Assembly: GCA_039707655.1 (NCBI GenBank)
Contig: CM077671.1
Span: forward strand, 243,141,095-243,205,094
Reading direction: 5' to 3'
Origin: Elymus sibiricus
Taxonomy: Eukaryota; Streptophyta; Magnoliopsida; Poales; Poaceae
Length of the DNA: 64,000 nucleotides
In this document: positions 39,142-51,641 of the stretch, one piece after another
Layout of the letters: every line of letters starts with the position of its first letter
Position numbering within the stretch: position 1 is the first letter of the stretch
Program-made: the position numbers and the translations under genes
The notes under the pieces: model-generated
What the model saw: the letters and a program-made list of their open reading frames with translations, nothing else
Database searches by the model: none
Told to the model about the DNA's origin: nothing

Positions 39142-39480
39142 TCATTTTAGCTCAGAATAAATCATGAAATGCATGAAAATAGCAAATGAAGTGAGAAAAG
39201 GGTTGAAAAGTGATGATGTAGCTTTGAATGGTGCATATTGAATGCAGAAAAAGTCTTGAGTTAAAATATGTTTAAAAATATGAAATCCCATTGTAATAGA
39301 CGAGTTTTCGTCCGAAACCCTGATACTTTGAAGGAGATTGTCCAGTTTGTACACAAAGTGCATCCAGTTTTTCCCGTAACCCTCTCAACTTTTTAGCACA
39401 TGCTATGTGGGTGAAATTATGATACCATGCCAACTTTCAACCATTTCAGAGTTCATTTGCAGTGCTTTTCAATTTCAGGG

Positions 39481-42400
39481 TCATTTTAGCTCAGAATAAA
39501 TCATGAAATGCATGAAAATAGCAAATGAAGTGAAAAAAGGGTTGAAAAGTGATGATGTGGCTTTGAATGGTGCATATTGAATGCAGAAAAAGTCTTGAGT
39601 TAAAATATGTTTAAAAATATGAAATCCCTTTGTAATAGACGAGTTTTCGTTCGAAACCGTGATACTTCGAAGGAGATTGTCCAGTTTGTACACGAAGTGC
39701 ATCCAGTTTTTCCCGTAACCCTCTCAACTTTTTAGCACATGCTATGTGGTTGAAATTATGATACCATGCCAACTTTCAACCATTTCAGAGTTCATTTGCA
39801 GTGCTTTTCAATTTCAGGGTCATTTTAGCTCAGAATAAATCATGAAATACATGAAAAATAGCAAATGAAGTCAGAAAAGGTTGAAAAGTAATGATGTGGC
39901 TTTGAATGGTGCGTATTGAATGCAGAAATAGTCTTGAGCTAAAATATGTTTTAAAAAAATGAAATCCCTTTGTAATAGACGAGTTTTCGTCCAAAACCCT
40001 CATACTTCGAAGGAGATTGTCCAGTTTGTACACGAAGTGCATCCAGTTTTTCCCGTAACCCTCTCAACTTTTTCGCACATGCTATGTGGGTGAAATTATG
40101 ATACCAATCCAACTTTCAACCATTTCAGAGTTCATTTGCGGTGCTTTTCAATTTCAGGGTCATTTTAGCTAAGAATAAATCATGAAATGCATGAAAAATA
40201 GCAAATGAAGTCAGAAAAGGTTGAAAAGTGATGATGTGGCTTTGAATGGTGCATATTGAATGCAGAAATAGTCTTGAACCAAAATATGTTTAAAAAAAAT
40301 GAGTAATAGACGAGTTTTCTTCCAAAACCCTCATACTTCGAAGGAGATTGTCCAGTTTGTACACGAAGTGCATCCAGTTTTTCCCGTAACCCTCTCAAAT
40401 TTTTAGAACATGCTATGTGAGTGAAATTATGATACCATGCCAACTTTCAACCATTTCAGAGTTCATTTGCAGTGCTTTTCCATTTCAGGGTCATTTTAGC
40501 TCAGAATAAATCATGAAATGCCTGAAAAATAGCAAATGAAGTCAGAAAAGGGTTGAAAAGTGATGATGTGGCTTTGAATGGTGCATATTGAATGCAGAAA
40601 AAGTCTTGAGTTAAAATATGTTTAAAAAATGAAATCCCTTTCTAATAGACGGGTTTTCGTTCGAAACCCTGATACTTCGAAGGAGATTATCCAGTTTGTG
40701 CAGGAAGTGCATCCAATTTTTCCCGTAACCCTCTCAACTTTTTAGCACATGCTATGTGGGTGAAATTATGATACCATGCCAACTTTCAACCATTTCAGAG
40801 TTCATTTGCAGTGCTTTTCAATTTCAGGGTCATTTTAGCTCAGAATAAATCATGAAATGCATGAAAAATAGCAAATGAAGTCAGAAAAGGTTGAAAAGTG
40901 ATGATGTGGCTTTGAATGGTGCATATTGAATGCAGAAATAGTCTTGAGCTAAAATATGTTTAAAAAAAATGAAATCCCTTTGTAATAGACGAGTTTTCGT
41001 CCAAAACCCTCATACTTCGAAGGAGATTGTCCAGTTTGTACACGAAGTGCATCCAGTTTTTCCCGTAACCCTCTCAAATTTTTAGAACATGCTATGTGAG
41101 TGAAATTATGATACCATGCCAACTTTCAACCATTTCAGAGTTCATTTGCAGTGCTTTTCAATTTCAGGGTCATTTTAGCTCAGAATAAATCATGAAATGC
41201 ATGAAAAATAGCAAATGAAGTGAGAAAAGGGTTGAAAAGTGATGATGTGGCTTTGAATGGTGCATATTGAATGCAGAAAAAGTCTTGAGCTAAAATATGT
41301 TTTTAAAAAAGAAATCCCTTTGTAATAAACGGGTTTTCGTTCGAAACCCTGATACTTCGAAGGAGATTGTCCAGTTTGTACACGAAGTGCATCCAGTTTT
41401 TCCCGTAACCCTCTCGACTTTTTAGCACATTCTATGTGGGTGAAATTATGATACCATGCCAACTTTCAACCATTTCAGAGTTCATTTGCAGTGCTTTTCA
41501 ATTTCAGGGTCATTTTAGCTCAGAATAAATCATGAAATGCATGAAAATAGCAAATGAAGTGAGAAAAGGGTTGAAAAGTGATGATGTGGCTTTGAATGGT
41601 GCATATTGAATGCAAAAAAAGTCTTGAGTTAAAATATGTTTAAAAAATGAAATCCCTTTGTAATAGACGAGTTTTCGTCCGAAACCGTGATACTTCGAAG
41701 GAGATTGTCCAGTTTGTACACGAAGTGCATCCAATTTTTCCCGTAACCCTCTCAACTTTTTAGCACATGCTATGTGGGTGAAATTATGATACCATGCGAA
41801 CTTTCAACCATTTCAGAGTTCATTTGCAGTGCTTTTCAATTTCAGGGTCATTTTAGCTCAGAATAAATCATGAAATGCATGAAAAATAGCAAATGAAGTC
41901 AGAAAAGGGTTGAAAAGTGATGATGTGGCTTTGAATGGTGCATATTGAATGCAGAAAGAGTCTTGAGTTAAAATATGTTTAAAAAAATGAAATCCCTTTG
42001 TAATAGACGGGTTTTCGTTCGAAACCCTGATACTTCGAAGGAGATTGTCCAGTTTGTACACGAAGTGCATCCAGTTTTCCCCGTAACCCTCTCAACTTTT
42101 TAGCACATGCTATGTGGGTGAAATTATGATACCATGCCAACTTTCAACCATTTCAGAGTTCATTTGCAGTGCTTTTCAATTTCAGGGTCATTTTAGCTCA
42201 AAACAAATCATGAAATGCATGAAAAATAGCAAATGAAGTCAGGAAAGGGTTCAAAAGTGATGACGTGGCTTTGAATGGTGCATATTGAATGCAGAAAAAG
42301 TCTTGAGTTAAAATATGTTTAAAAAAATGAAATCCCTTTGTAATAGACGAGTTTTCGTTCGAATCCCTCATACTTCCAAGGAGATTGTCCAGTTTGTACA

Positions 42401-42527
42401 CGAAGTGCAACCATTTTTTCCCGTAACCCTCTCAACTTTTTAGCACATGCTATGTGGGTGAAATTATGATACCATGCCAACTTTCAACCATTTCAGAGTT
42501 CATTTGCAGTGCTTTTCAATTTCAGGG
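39481..42527. repeat. Region with a single copy of the 6-mer
   Basis: 40160-42527 matches 14055-16422 at a constant offset of 26105, including GAGTTTTCTTCC, GAAATGCCTGAAAAATAG and GTGCAGGAAGTGC. The monomer before it (39820) is an 8312-type monomer and interrupts the usual order: in the triple-copy region 9661 is followed directly by 10000. Only one copy of the 6-mer is present here, against three at 9661-15742. The types flanking the unit are the same in both places (9322-type before, 15743-type after). Confidence 0.88.
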
Positions 42528-42866
42528 TCATTATAGCTCAGAACAAATCATGAAATGCATGAAAAATAGCAAATGAAGTCAGAAAAGGGTTCAAAAGTGA
42601 TGACGTGGCTTTGAATGGTGCATATTGAATGCAAAAAAAGTCTTGAGTTAAAATATGTTTAAAAAATGAAATCCCTTTGTAATAGACGAGTTTTCGTCCG
42701 AAACCGTGATACTTCGAAGGAGATTGTCCAGTTTGTACACGAAGTTCATCCAGTTTTCCCCGTAACCCTCTCAACTTTTTAGCACATGCTATGTGGGTGA
42801 AATTATGATACCATGCCAACTTTCAACCATTTCAGAGTTCATTTGCAGTGCTTTTCAATTTCAGGG
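42528..42866. repeat. Three-parent fused monomer
   Basis: The front has CATTATAGCTCAGAAC and GTGACGTGGC (X type). The middle has GCAAAAAAAGTC and CGTCCGAAACCGTGATAC (18442 type). The back has CAGTTTTCCCCG (V type). It also has the private GAAGTTCATCC. Two changes of parent in one monomer cannot come from a single simple crossover; two events or a conversion tract are needed. Confidence 0.7.
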
Positions 42867-45572
42867 TCATTTTAGCTCAAAACAAATCATGAAATGCATG
42901 AAAAATAGCAAATGAAGTCAGGAAAGGGTTCAAAAGTGATGACGTGGCTTTGAATGGTGCATATTGAATGCAGAAAAAGTCTTGAGTTAAAATATGTTTA
43001 AAAAAATGAAATCCCTTTGTAATAGAAGAGTTTTCGTTCGAATCCCTCATACTTCGAAGGAGATTGTCCAGTTTGTACACGAAGTGCAACCAGTTTTTCC
43101 CGTAACCCTCTCAACTTTTTAGCACATGCTATGTGGGTGAAATTATGATGCCATGCCAACTTTCAACCATTTCAGAGTTCATTTGCAGTGCTTTTCAATT
43201 TCAGGGTCATTATAGCTCAGAACAAATCATGAAATGCATGAAAAATAGCAAATGAAGTCAGAAAAGGGTTCAAAAGTGATGACGTGGCTTTGAATGGTGC
43301 ATATTGAATGCAGAAAAAGTCTTGAGTTAAAATATGTTTAAAAAATGAAATCCCTTTGTAATAGACGAGTTTTCGTCCGAAACCCTCATACTACGAAGGA
43401 GATTGTCCAGTTTGTACACGAAGTGCATCCAGTTTTTCCCGTAACCCTCTAAACTTTTTAGCACATGCTATGTGGGTGAAATTATGATACCATGCCAACT
43501 TTCAACCATTTCAGAGTTCAGTTGCAGTGCTTTTCAATTTCAGGGTCATTTTAGCTCAGAATAAATCATGAAATGCATGAAAAATAGCAAATGAAGTCAG
43601 AAAAGGTTGAAAAGTGATGATGTGGCTTTGAATGGTGCATATTGAATGCAGAAATAGTCTTGAACTGAAATATGTTTAAAAAAAAGAGTAATAGACGAGT
43701 TTTCGTCCAAAACCCTCATACTTCGAAGGAGATTGTCCAGTTTGTACACGAAGTGCATCCAGTTTTTCCCGTAACCCTCTCAAATTTTTAGAACATGCTA
43801 TGTGAGTGAAATTATTATACCATGCCAACTTTCAACCATTTCAGAGTTCATTTGCTGTGCTTTTCAATTTCAGGGTCATTTTAGCTCAGAATAAATCATG
43901 AAATGCGTGAAAAATAGCAAATGAAGTCAGAAAAGGGTTGAAAAGTGATGATGTGGCTTTGAATGGTGCATATTGAATGCAGAAAAAGTCTAGAGTTAAA
44001 ATATGTTTAAAAAATGAAATCCCTTTGTAATAGACGGATTTTCGTTCGAAACCCTGATACTTCGAAGGAGATTGTCCAGTTTGTACACGAAGTGCATCCA
44101 GTTTTTCCCGTAACCCTCTCAACTTTTTAGCACATGCTATGTGGGTGAAATTATGATACCATGCCAACTTTCAACCATTTCAGAGTTCATTTGCAGTGCT
44201 TTTCAATTTCAGGGTCATTTTAGCTCAAAACAAATCATGAAATGCATGAAAAATAGCAAATGAAGTCAGGAAAGGGTTCAAAAGTGATGACGTGGCTTTG
44301 AATGGTGCATATTGAATGCAGAAAAAGTCTTGAGTTTAAATATGTTTAAAAAAATGAAATCCCTTTGTAATAGACGAGTTTTCGTTCGAATCCCTCATAC
44401 TTCGAAGGAGATTGTCCAGTTTGTACACGAAGTGCAACCAGTTTTTCCCGTAACCCTCTCAACTTTTTAGCACATGCTATGTGGGTGAAATTATGATACC
44501 ATGCCAACTTTCAACCATTTCAGAATTCATTTGCAGTGCTTTTCAATTTCAGGGTCATTTTAGCTCAGAATAAATCATGAAATGCATGAAAATAGCAAAT
44601 GAAGTCAGAAAAGGTTGAAAAGTGATGATGTGGCTTTGAATGGTGCATATTGAATGCAGAAATAGTCTTGAGCTAACATATGTTTAAAAAAAATGAAATC
44701 CCTTTGTAATAGACGAGTTTTCGTCCAAAACCCTCATACTTCGAAGGAGATTGTCCAGTTTGTACACGAAGTGCATCCAGTTTTTCCCGTAACCCTCTCA
44801 AATTTTTAGAACATGCTATGTGAGTGAAATTATGATACCATGCCAACTTTCAACCATTTCAGAGTTCATTTGCAGTGCTTTTCAATTTCAGGGTCATTTT
44901 AGCTCAGAATAAATCATGAAATGCATGAAAAATAGCAAATGAAGTCAGAAAAGGGTTGAAAAGTGATGATGTGGCTTTGAATGGTGCATATTGAATGCAG
45001 AAAAAGTCTTGAGTTAAAATATGTTTAAAAAAAAGAAATCCCTTTGTAATAAACGGGTTTTCGTTCGAAACCGTGATACTTCGAAGGAGATTGTCCAGTT
45101 TGTACACGAAGTGCATCCAGTTTTTCCCGTAACCCTCTCGACTTTTTAGCACATTCTATGTGGGTGAAATTATGATACCATGCCAACTTTCAACTATTTC
45201 AGAGTTCATTTGCAGTGCTTTTCAATTTCAGGGTCATTTTAGCTCAGAATAAATCATGAAATGCATGAAAATAGCAAATGAAGTGAGAAAAGGGTTGAAA
45301 AGTGATGATGTGGCTTTGAATGGTGCATACTGAATGCAAAAAAAGTCTTGAGTTAAAATATGTTTAAAAAAATGAAATCCCTTTGTAATAGACGAGTTTT
45401 CGTTCGAAACCGTGATACTTCGAAGGAGATTGTCCAGTTTGTACACGAAGTGCATCCAGTTTTTCCCGTAACCCTCTCAACTTTTTAGCACATGCTATGT
45501 GGGTGAAATTATGATACCATGCCAACTTTCAACCATTTCAGAGTTCATTTGCAGTGCTTTTCAATTTCAGGG
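42867..45572. repeat. 8-monomer segment W-X-Y-Z-W-B-P-Q, paired with 19119-21825
   Basis: Eight anchors (42867, 43207, 43546, 43876, 44215, 44555, 44894, 45234) match 19119 to 21486 at offsets of 23747-23748. Both have a second W monomer before B, where the reference 13-mer has A, and both carry CAGAATTCATTTG (EcoRI site) just before the B monomer. Beyond 45572 the copies diverge: R follows here, an S/X fusion follows there. Confidence 0.87.
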
Positions 45573-46921
45573 TCATTTTAGCTCAAAACAAATCATGAAA
45601 TGCATGAAAAATAGCAAATGAAGTCAGGAAAGGGTGAAAAGTGATGATGTGGCTTTGAATGGTGCATATTGAATGCAGAAATAGTCTTGAGCTAAAATAT
45701 GTTTTAAAATAATGAAATCCCTTCGTAATAGACGAGTTTTCGTCCAAAACCCTCATACTTCGAAGGAGATTGTCCAGTTTGTACACGAAGTGCATCCAGT
45801 TTTTCCCGTAACCCTCTCAACTTTCTAGCACATGCTATGTGGGTGAAATTATGATACCATGCCAACTTTCAACCATTTCAGAGTTCATTTGCAGTGCTTT
45901 TCAATTTCAGGGTCATTTTGGCTCAGAATAAATCATGAAATGCATGAAAATAGCAAATGAAGTGAGAAAAGGGTTGAAATGTGATGAAGTGGCTTTGAAT
46001 GGTGCATATTGAATGCAGAAAAAGTCTTGAGTTAAAATAGGTTTAAAAATATGAAATGCCTTTGTAATAGACGAGTTTTCGTCCGAAACCCTGATACTTC
46101 GAAGGAGATTGTCCAGTTTGTACACGAAGTGCATCTAGTTTTTCCCGTAAGCCTCTCAACTTTTTAGCACATGCTATGTGGGTGAAATTATGATACCATG
46201 CCAACTTTCAACCATTTCAGAGTTCATTTGAAGTGCTTTTCAATTTCAGGGTCATTTTAGCTCAGAATAAATCATGAAATGCATGAAAAATAGCAAATGA
46301 AGTCAGAAAAGGTTGAAAAGTGATGATGTGGCTTTGAATGGTGCATATTGAATGCAGAAATAGTCTTGAACTAAAATATGTTTAAAAAAAATGAGTAATA
46401 GACGAGTTTTCGTCCAAAACCCTATTACTTCGAAGGAGATTGTCCAGTTTGTACACGAAGTGCATCCAGTTTTTCCCGTAACCCTCTCAAATTTTTAGAA
46501 CATGCTATGTGAGTGAAATTTTGATACCATGCCAACTTTCAACCATTTCAGAGTTCATTTGCAGTGCTTTTCAATTTCAGGGTCATTTTAGCTCAGAATA
46601 AATCATGAAATGCATGAAAATAGCAAATGAAGTGAGAAAAGGGCTGAAAAGTGATGATGTGGCTTTGAATGGTGCATATTGAATGCAGAAAAAGTCTTGA
46701 GTTAAAATATGTTTAAAAATATGAAATCCCATTGTAATAGACGAGTTTTCGTCCGAAACCCTGATACTTCAAAGGAGATTGTCCAGTTTGTACACGAAGT
46801 GCATCCAATTTTTCCCGTAACCCTCTCAACTTTTTAGCACATGCTATGTGGGTGAAATTATGATACCATGCCAACTTTCAACCATTTCAGAGTTCATTTG
46901 CAGTGCTATTCAATTTCAGGG

Positions 46922-47260
46922 TCATTTTAGCTCAGAATAAATCATGAAATGCATGAAAATAGCAAATGAAGTGAGAAAAGGGTTGAAAAGTGATGATGTG
47001 GCTTTGAATGGTGCATACTGAATGCAAAAAAAGTCTTGAGTTAAAATATGTTTAAAAAAATGAAATCCCTTTGTAATAGACGGGTTTTCGTTCGAAACCC
47101 TGATACTTCGAAGGAGATTGTCCAGTTTGTACACGAAGTGCATCCAGTTTTCCCCGTAAGCCTCTCAACTTTTTAGCACATGCTATGTGGGTGAAATTAT
47201 GATACCATGCCAACTTTCAACCATTTCAGAGTTCATTTGCAGTGCTTTTCAATTTCAGGG
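46922..47260. repeat. Fused monomer Q/V
   Basis: The front carries CATACTGAATGCAAAAAAAG (Q). The back carries GACGGGTTTTCG, AACCCTGATAC and TTTTCCCCGTAAGCC (V). The switch lies between about 47030 and 47083. The order then resumes with R, so this exchange inserted an extra R-S-T-U run. Confidence 0.75.
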
Positions 47261-48269
47261 TCATTTTAGCTCAAAACAAATCATGAAATGCATGAAAAAT
47301 AGCAAATGAAGTCAGGAAAGGGTGAAAAGTGATGATGTGGCTTTGAATGGTGCATATTGAATGCAGAAATAGTCTTGAGCTAAAATATGTTTTAAAATAA
47401 TGAAATCCCTTCGTAATAGACGAGTTTTCGTCCAAAACCCTCATACTTCGAAGGAGATTGTCCAGTTTGTACACGAAGTGCATCCAGTTTTCCCGTAACC
47501 TTCTCAACTTTCTAGCACATGCTATGTGGGTGAAATTATGATACCATGCCAACTTTCAACCATTTCAGAGTTCATTTGCAGTGCTTTTCAATTTCAGGGT
47601 CATTTTGGCTCAGAATAAATCATGAAATGCATGAAAATAGCAAATGAAGTGAGAAAAGGGTTGAAATGTGATGATGTGGCTTTGAATGGTGCATATTGAA
47701 TGCAGAAAAAGTCTTGAGTTAAAATAGGTTTAAAAATATGAAATGCCTTTGTAATAGACGAGTTTTCGTCCGAAACCCTGATACTTCGAAGGAGATTGTC
47801 CAGTTTGTACACGAAGTGCATCCAGTTTTTCCCGTAAGCCTCTCAACTTTTTAGCACATGCTATGTGGGTGAAATTATGATACCATGCCAACTTTCAACC
47901 ATTTCAGAGTTCATTTGAAGTGCTTTTCAATTTGAGGGTCATTTTAGCTCAGAATAAATCATGAAATGCATGAAAAATAGCAAATGAAGTCAGAAAAGGT
48001 TGAAAAGTGATGATGTGTCTTTGAATGGTGCATATTGAATGCAGAAATAGTCTTGAACTAAAATATGTTTAAAAAAAATGAGTAATAGACGAGTTTTCGT
48101 CCAAAACCCTATTACTTCGAAGGAGATTGTCCAGTTTGTACACGAAGTGCATCCAGTTTTTCCCGTAACCCTCTCAAATTTTTAGAACATGCTATGTGAG
48201 TGAAATTATGATACCATGCCAACTTTCAACCATTTCAGAGTTCATTTGCAGTGCTTTTCAATTTCAGGG

Positions 48270-48608
48270 TCATTTTAGCTCAGAATAAATCATGAAATGC
48301 ATGAAAATAGCAAATGAAGTGAGAAAAGGGCTGAAAAGTGATGATGTGGCTTTGAATGGTGCATATTGAATGCAGAAAAAGTCTTGAGTTAAAATATGTT
48401 TAAAAATATGAAATCCCATTGTAATAGACGAGTTTTCGTCCGAAACCCTGATACTTCAAAGGAGATTGTCCAGTTTGTACACGAAGTGCATCCAGTTTTC
48501 CCCGTAAGCCTCTCAACTTTTTAGCACATGCTATGTGGGTGAAATTATGATACCATGCCAACTTTCAACCATTTCAGAGTTCATTTGCAGTGCTTTTCAA
48601 TTTCAGGG
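48270..48608. repeat. Fused monomer U/V
   Basis: The front has GGGCTGAAAAG, AAATCCCATTG and GATACTTCAAAGG (U, as at 46583 and 53331). The back has CAGTTTTCCCCGTAAGCC (V, as at 53670). The switch lies between 48461 and 48499. The next monomer is W, so this exchange removed one monomer length without changing the order. Confidence 0.75.
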
Positions 48609-51600
48609 TCATTTTAGCTCAAAACAAATCATGAAATGCATGAAAAATAGCAAATGAAGTCAGGAAAGGGTTCAAAAGTGATGACGTGGCTTTGAATGGT
48701 GCATATTGAATGCAGAAAAAGTCTTCAGTTAAAATATGTTTAAAAAAATGAAATCCCTTTGTAATAGACGAGTTTTCGTTCGAATCCCTCATACTTCGAA
48801 GGAGATTGTCCAGTTTGTACACGAAGTGCAACCAGTTTTTCCCGTAACCCTCTCAACTTTTTAGCACATGCTATGTGGGTGAAATTATGATACCATGCCA
48901 ACTTTCAACCATTTCAGAGTTCATTTGCAGTGCTTTTCAATTTCAGGGTCACTATAGACAGAACAAATCATGAAATGCATGAAAAATAGCAAATGAAGTC
49001 AGAAAAGGGTTCAAAAGTGATGACATGGCTTTGAATGGTGCATATTGAATGCAGAAAAAGTCTTGAGTTAAAATATGTTTAAAAAATGAAATCCCTTTGT
49101 AATAGACGAGTTTTCGTCCGAAACCCTCATACTACGAAGGAGATTGTCCAGTTTGTACACGAAGTGCATCCAGTTTTTCCCGTAACCCTCTCAACTTTTT
49201 AGCACATGCTATGTGGGTGAAATTATGATACCATGCCAACTTTCAACCATTTCAGAGTTCATTTGTAGTGCTTTTCAATTTCAGGGTCATTTTTGCTCAG
49301 AATAAATCATGAAATGCATGAAAAATAGCAAATGAAGTCAGAAAAGGTTGAAAAGTGATGATGTGGCTTTGAATGGTGCATATTGAATGCAGAAATAGTC
49401 TTGAACTAAAATATGTTTAAAAAAAAGAGTAATAGACGAGTTTTCGTCCAAAACCCTCATACTTCGAAGGAGATTGTCCAGTTTGTACACGAAGTGCATC
49501 CAGTTTTTCCCGTAACCCTCTCAAATTTTTAGAACATGCTATGTGAGTGAAATTATTATACCATGCCAACTTTCAACCATTTCAGAGTTCATTTGCAGTG
49601 CTTTTCAATTTCAGGGTCATTTTAGCTCAGAATAAATCATGAAATGCATGAAAAATAGCAAATGAAGTCAGAAAAGGGTTGAAAAGTGATGATGTGGCTT
49701 TGAATGGTGCATATTGAATGCAGAAAAAGTCTTGAGTTAAAATATGTTTAAAAAAAAGAAATCCCTTTGTAATAAACGGGTTTTCGTTCGAAACCGTGAT
49801 ACTTCGAAGGAGATTGTCCAGTTTGTACACGAAGTGCATCCAGTTTTTCCCGTAACCCTCTCGACTTTTTAGCACATTCTATGTGGGTGAAATTATGATA
49901 CCATGCCAACTTTCAACCATTTCAGAGTTCATTTGCAGTGCTTTTCAATTTCAGGGTCATTTTAGCTCAGAATAAATCATGAAATGCATCAAAATAGCAA
50001 ATGAAGTGAGAAAAGGGTTGAAAAGTGATGATGTGGCTTTGAATGCTGCATACTGAATGCAAAAAAAGTCTTGAGTTAAAATATGTTTAAAAAAATGAAA
50101 TCCCTTTGTAATAGACGAGTTTTCGTTTGAAACCGTGATACTTCGAAGGAGATTGTCCAGTTTGTACACGAAGTGCATCCAGTTTTCCCCGTAAGCCTCT
50201 CAAATTTTTAGCACATGCTATGTGGGTGAAATTATGATACCATGCCAACTTTCAACCATTTCAGAGTTCATTTGCAGTGCTTTTCAATTTCAGGGTCATT
50301 TTAGCTCAAAACAAATCATGAAATGCATGAAAAATAGCAAATGAAGTCAGGAAAGGGTGAAAAGTGATGATGTGGCTTTGAATGGTGCATATTGAATGCA
50401 GAAATAGTCTTGAGCTAAAATATGTTTTAAAATAATGAAATCCCTTCGTAATAGACGAGTTTTCGTCCAAAACCCTCATACTTCGAAGGAGATTGTCCAG
50501 TTTGTACACGAAGTGCATCCAGTTTTCCCGTAACCTTCTCAACTTTCTAGCACATGCTATGTGGGTGAAATTATGATACCATGCCAACTTTCAACCATTT
50601 CAGAGTTCATTTGCAGTGCTTTTCAATTTCAGGGTCATTTTGGCTCAGAATAAATCATGAAATGCATGAAAATAGCAAATGAAGTGAGAAAAGGGTTGAA
50701 ATGTGATGATGTGGCTTTGAATGGTGCATATTGAATGCAGAAAAAGTCTTGAGTTAAAATAGGTTTAAAAATATGAAATGCCTTTGTAATAGACGAGTTT
50801 TCGTCCGAAACCCTGATACTTCGAAGGAGATTGTCCAGTTTGTACACGAAGTGCATCCAGTTTTTCCCGTAAGCCTCTCAACTTTTTAGCACATGCTATG
50901 TGGGTGAAATTATGATACCATGCCAACTTTCAACCATTTCAGAGTTCATTTGCAGTGCTTTTCAATTTCAGGGTCATTATAGCTCAGAACAAATCATGAA
51001 ATGCATGAAAAATAGCAAATGAAGTCAGAAAAGGGTTCAAAAGTGATGACATGGCTTTGAATGGTGCATATTGAATCCAGAAAAAGTCTTGAGTTAAAAT
51101 ATGTTTAAAAAATGAAATCCCTTTGTAATAGACGAGTTTTCGTCTGAAACCCTCATACTACGAAGGAGATTGTCCAGTTTGTACACGAAGTGCATCCAGT
51201 TTTTCCCGTAACCCTCTCAACTTTTTAGCCCATGCTATGTGGGTGAAATTATGATACCATGCCAACTTTCAACCATTTCAGAGTTCATTTGTTGTGCTTT
51301 TCAATTTCAGGGTCATTTTTGCTCAGAATAAATCATGAAATGCATGAAAAATAGCAAATGAAGTCAGAAAAGGTTGAAAAGTGATGATGTGGCTTTGAAT
51401 GGTGCATATTGAATGCAGAAATAGTCTTGAACTAAAATATGTTTAAAAAAAGAGTAATAGACGAGTTTTCGTCCAAAACCCTCATACTTCGAAGGAGATT
51501 GTCCAGTTTGTACACGAAGTGCATCCAGTTTTTCCCGTAACCCTCTCAAATTTTTAGAACATGCTATGTGAGTGAAATTATTATACCATGCCAACTTTCA

Positions 51601-51641
51601 ACCATTTCAGAGTTCATTTGCAGTGCTTTTCAATTTCAGGG

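Larger units (their letters stand above)
36716..39480. repeat. Segment paired with 6615-9660, rearranged
   Basis: Five monomers (36716 to 38074) match 6615 to 7973 at an offset of 30101. Then come a 391-bp monomer (38413) and a fused monomer (38804) in place of the three monomers 8312, 8652 and 8983 of the other version. The 39142 monomer then matches 9322. GTGCATCAAG occurs in both the 37734 and 38413 monomers, and GAGAAAACTGTTG in 38074 and 38804, so a two-monomer stretch was locally duplicated here. Confidence 0.82.
44894..51641. repeat. 20-monomer run of deleted and fused 13-mer copies
   Basis: Order by anchor: P 44894, Q 45234, R 45573, S 45913, T 46252, U 46583, Q/V fusion 46922, R 47261, S 47600, T 47939, U/V fusion 48270, W 48609, X 48949, Y 49287, P 49617, Q 49957, R 50296, S 50635, X 50974, Y 51313, then P 51642. 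Each jump removes or repeats a whole number of monomers. Shared rare marks inside the run (CCTATTACTTCG, CTTCAAAGG, CCCGTAACCTTCTC at 47261 and 50296) show that the pieces are recent copies of each other. Confidence 0.82.

Noticed and set aside
48949..48966. Breakpoint or insertion at GGTCACTATAGACAGAAC
   Set aside because: It is a slightly mutated CATTATAGCTCAGAAC of an X monomer (one base lost, a few changed), not foreign sequence.
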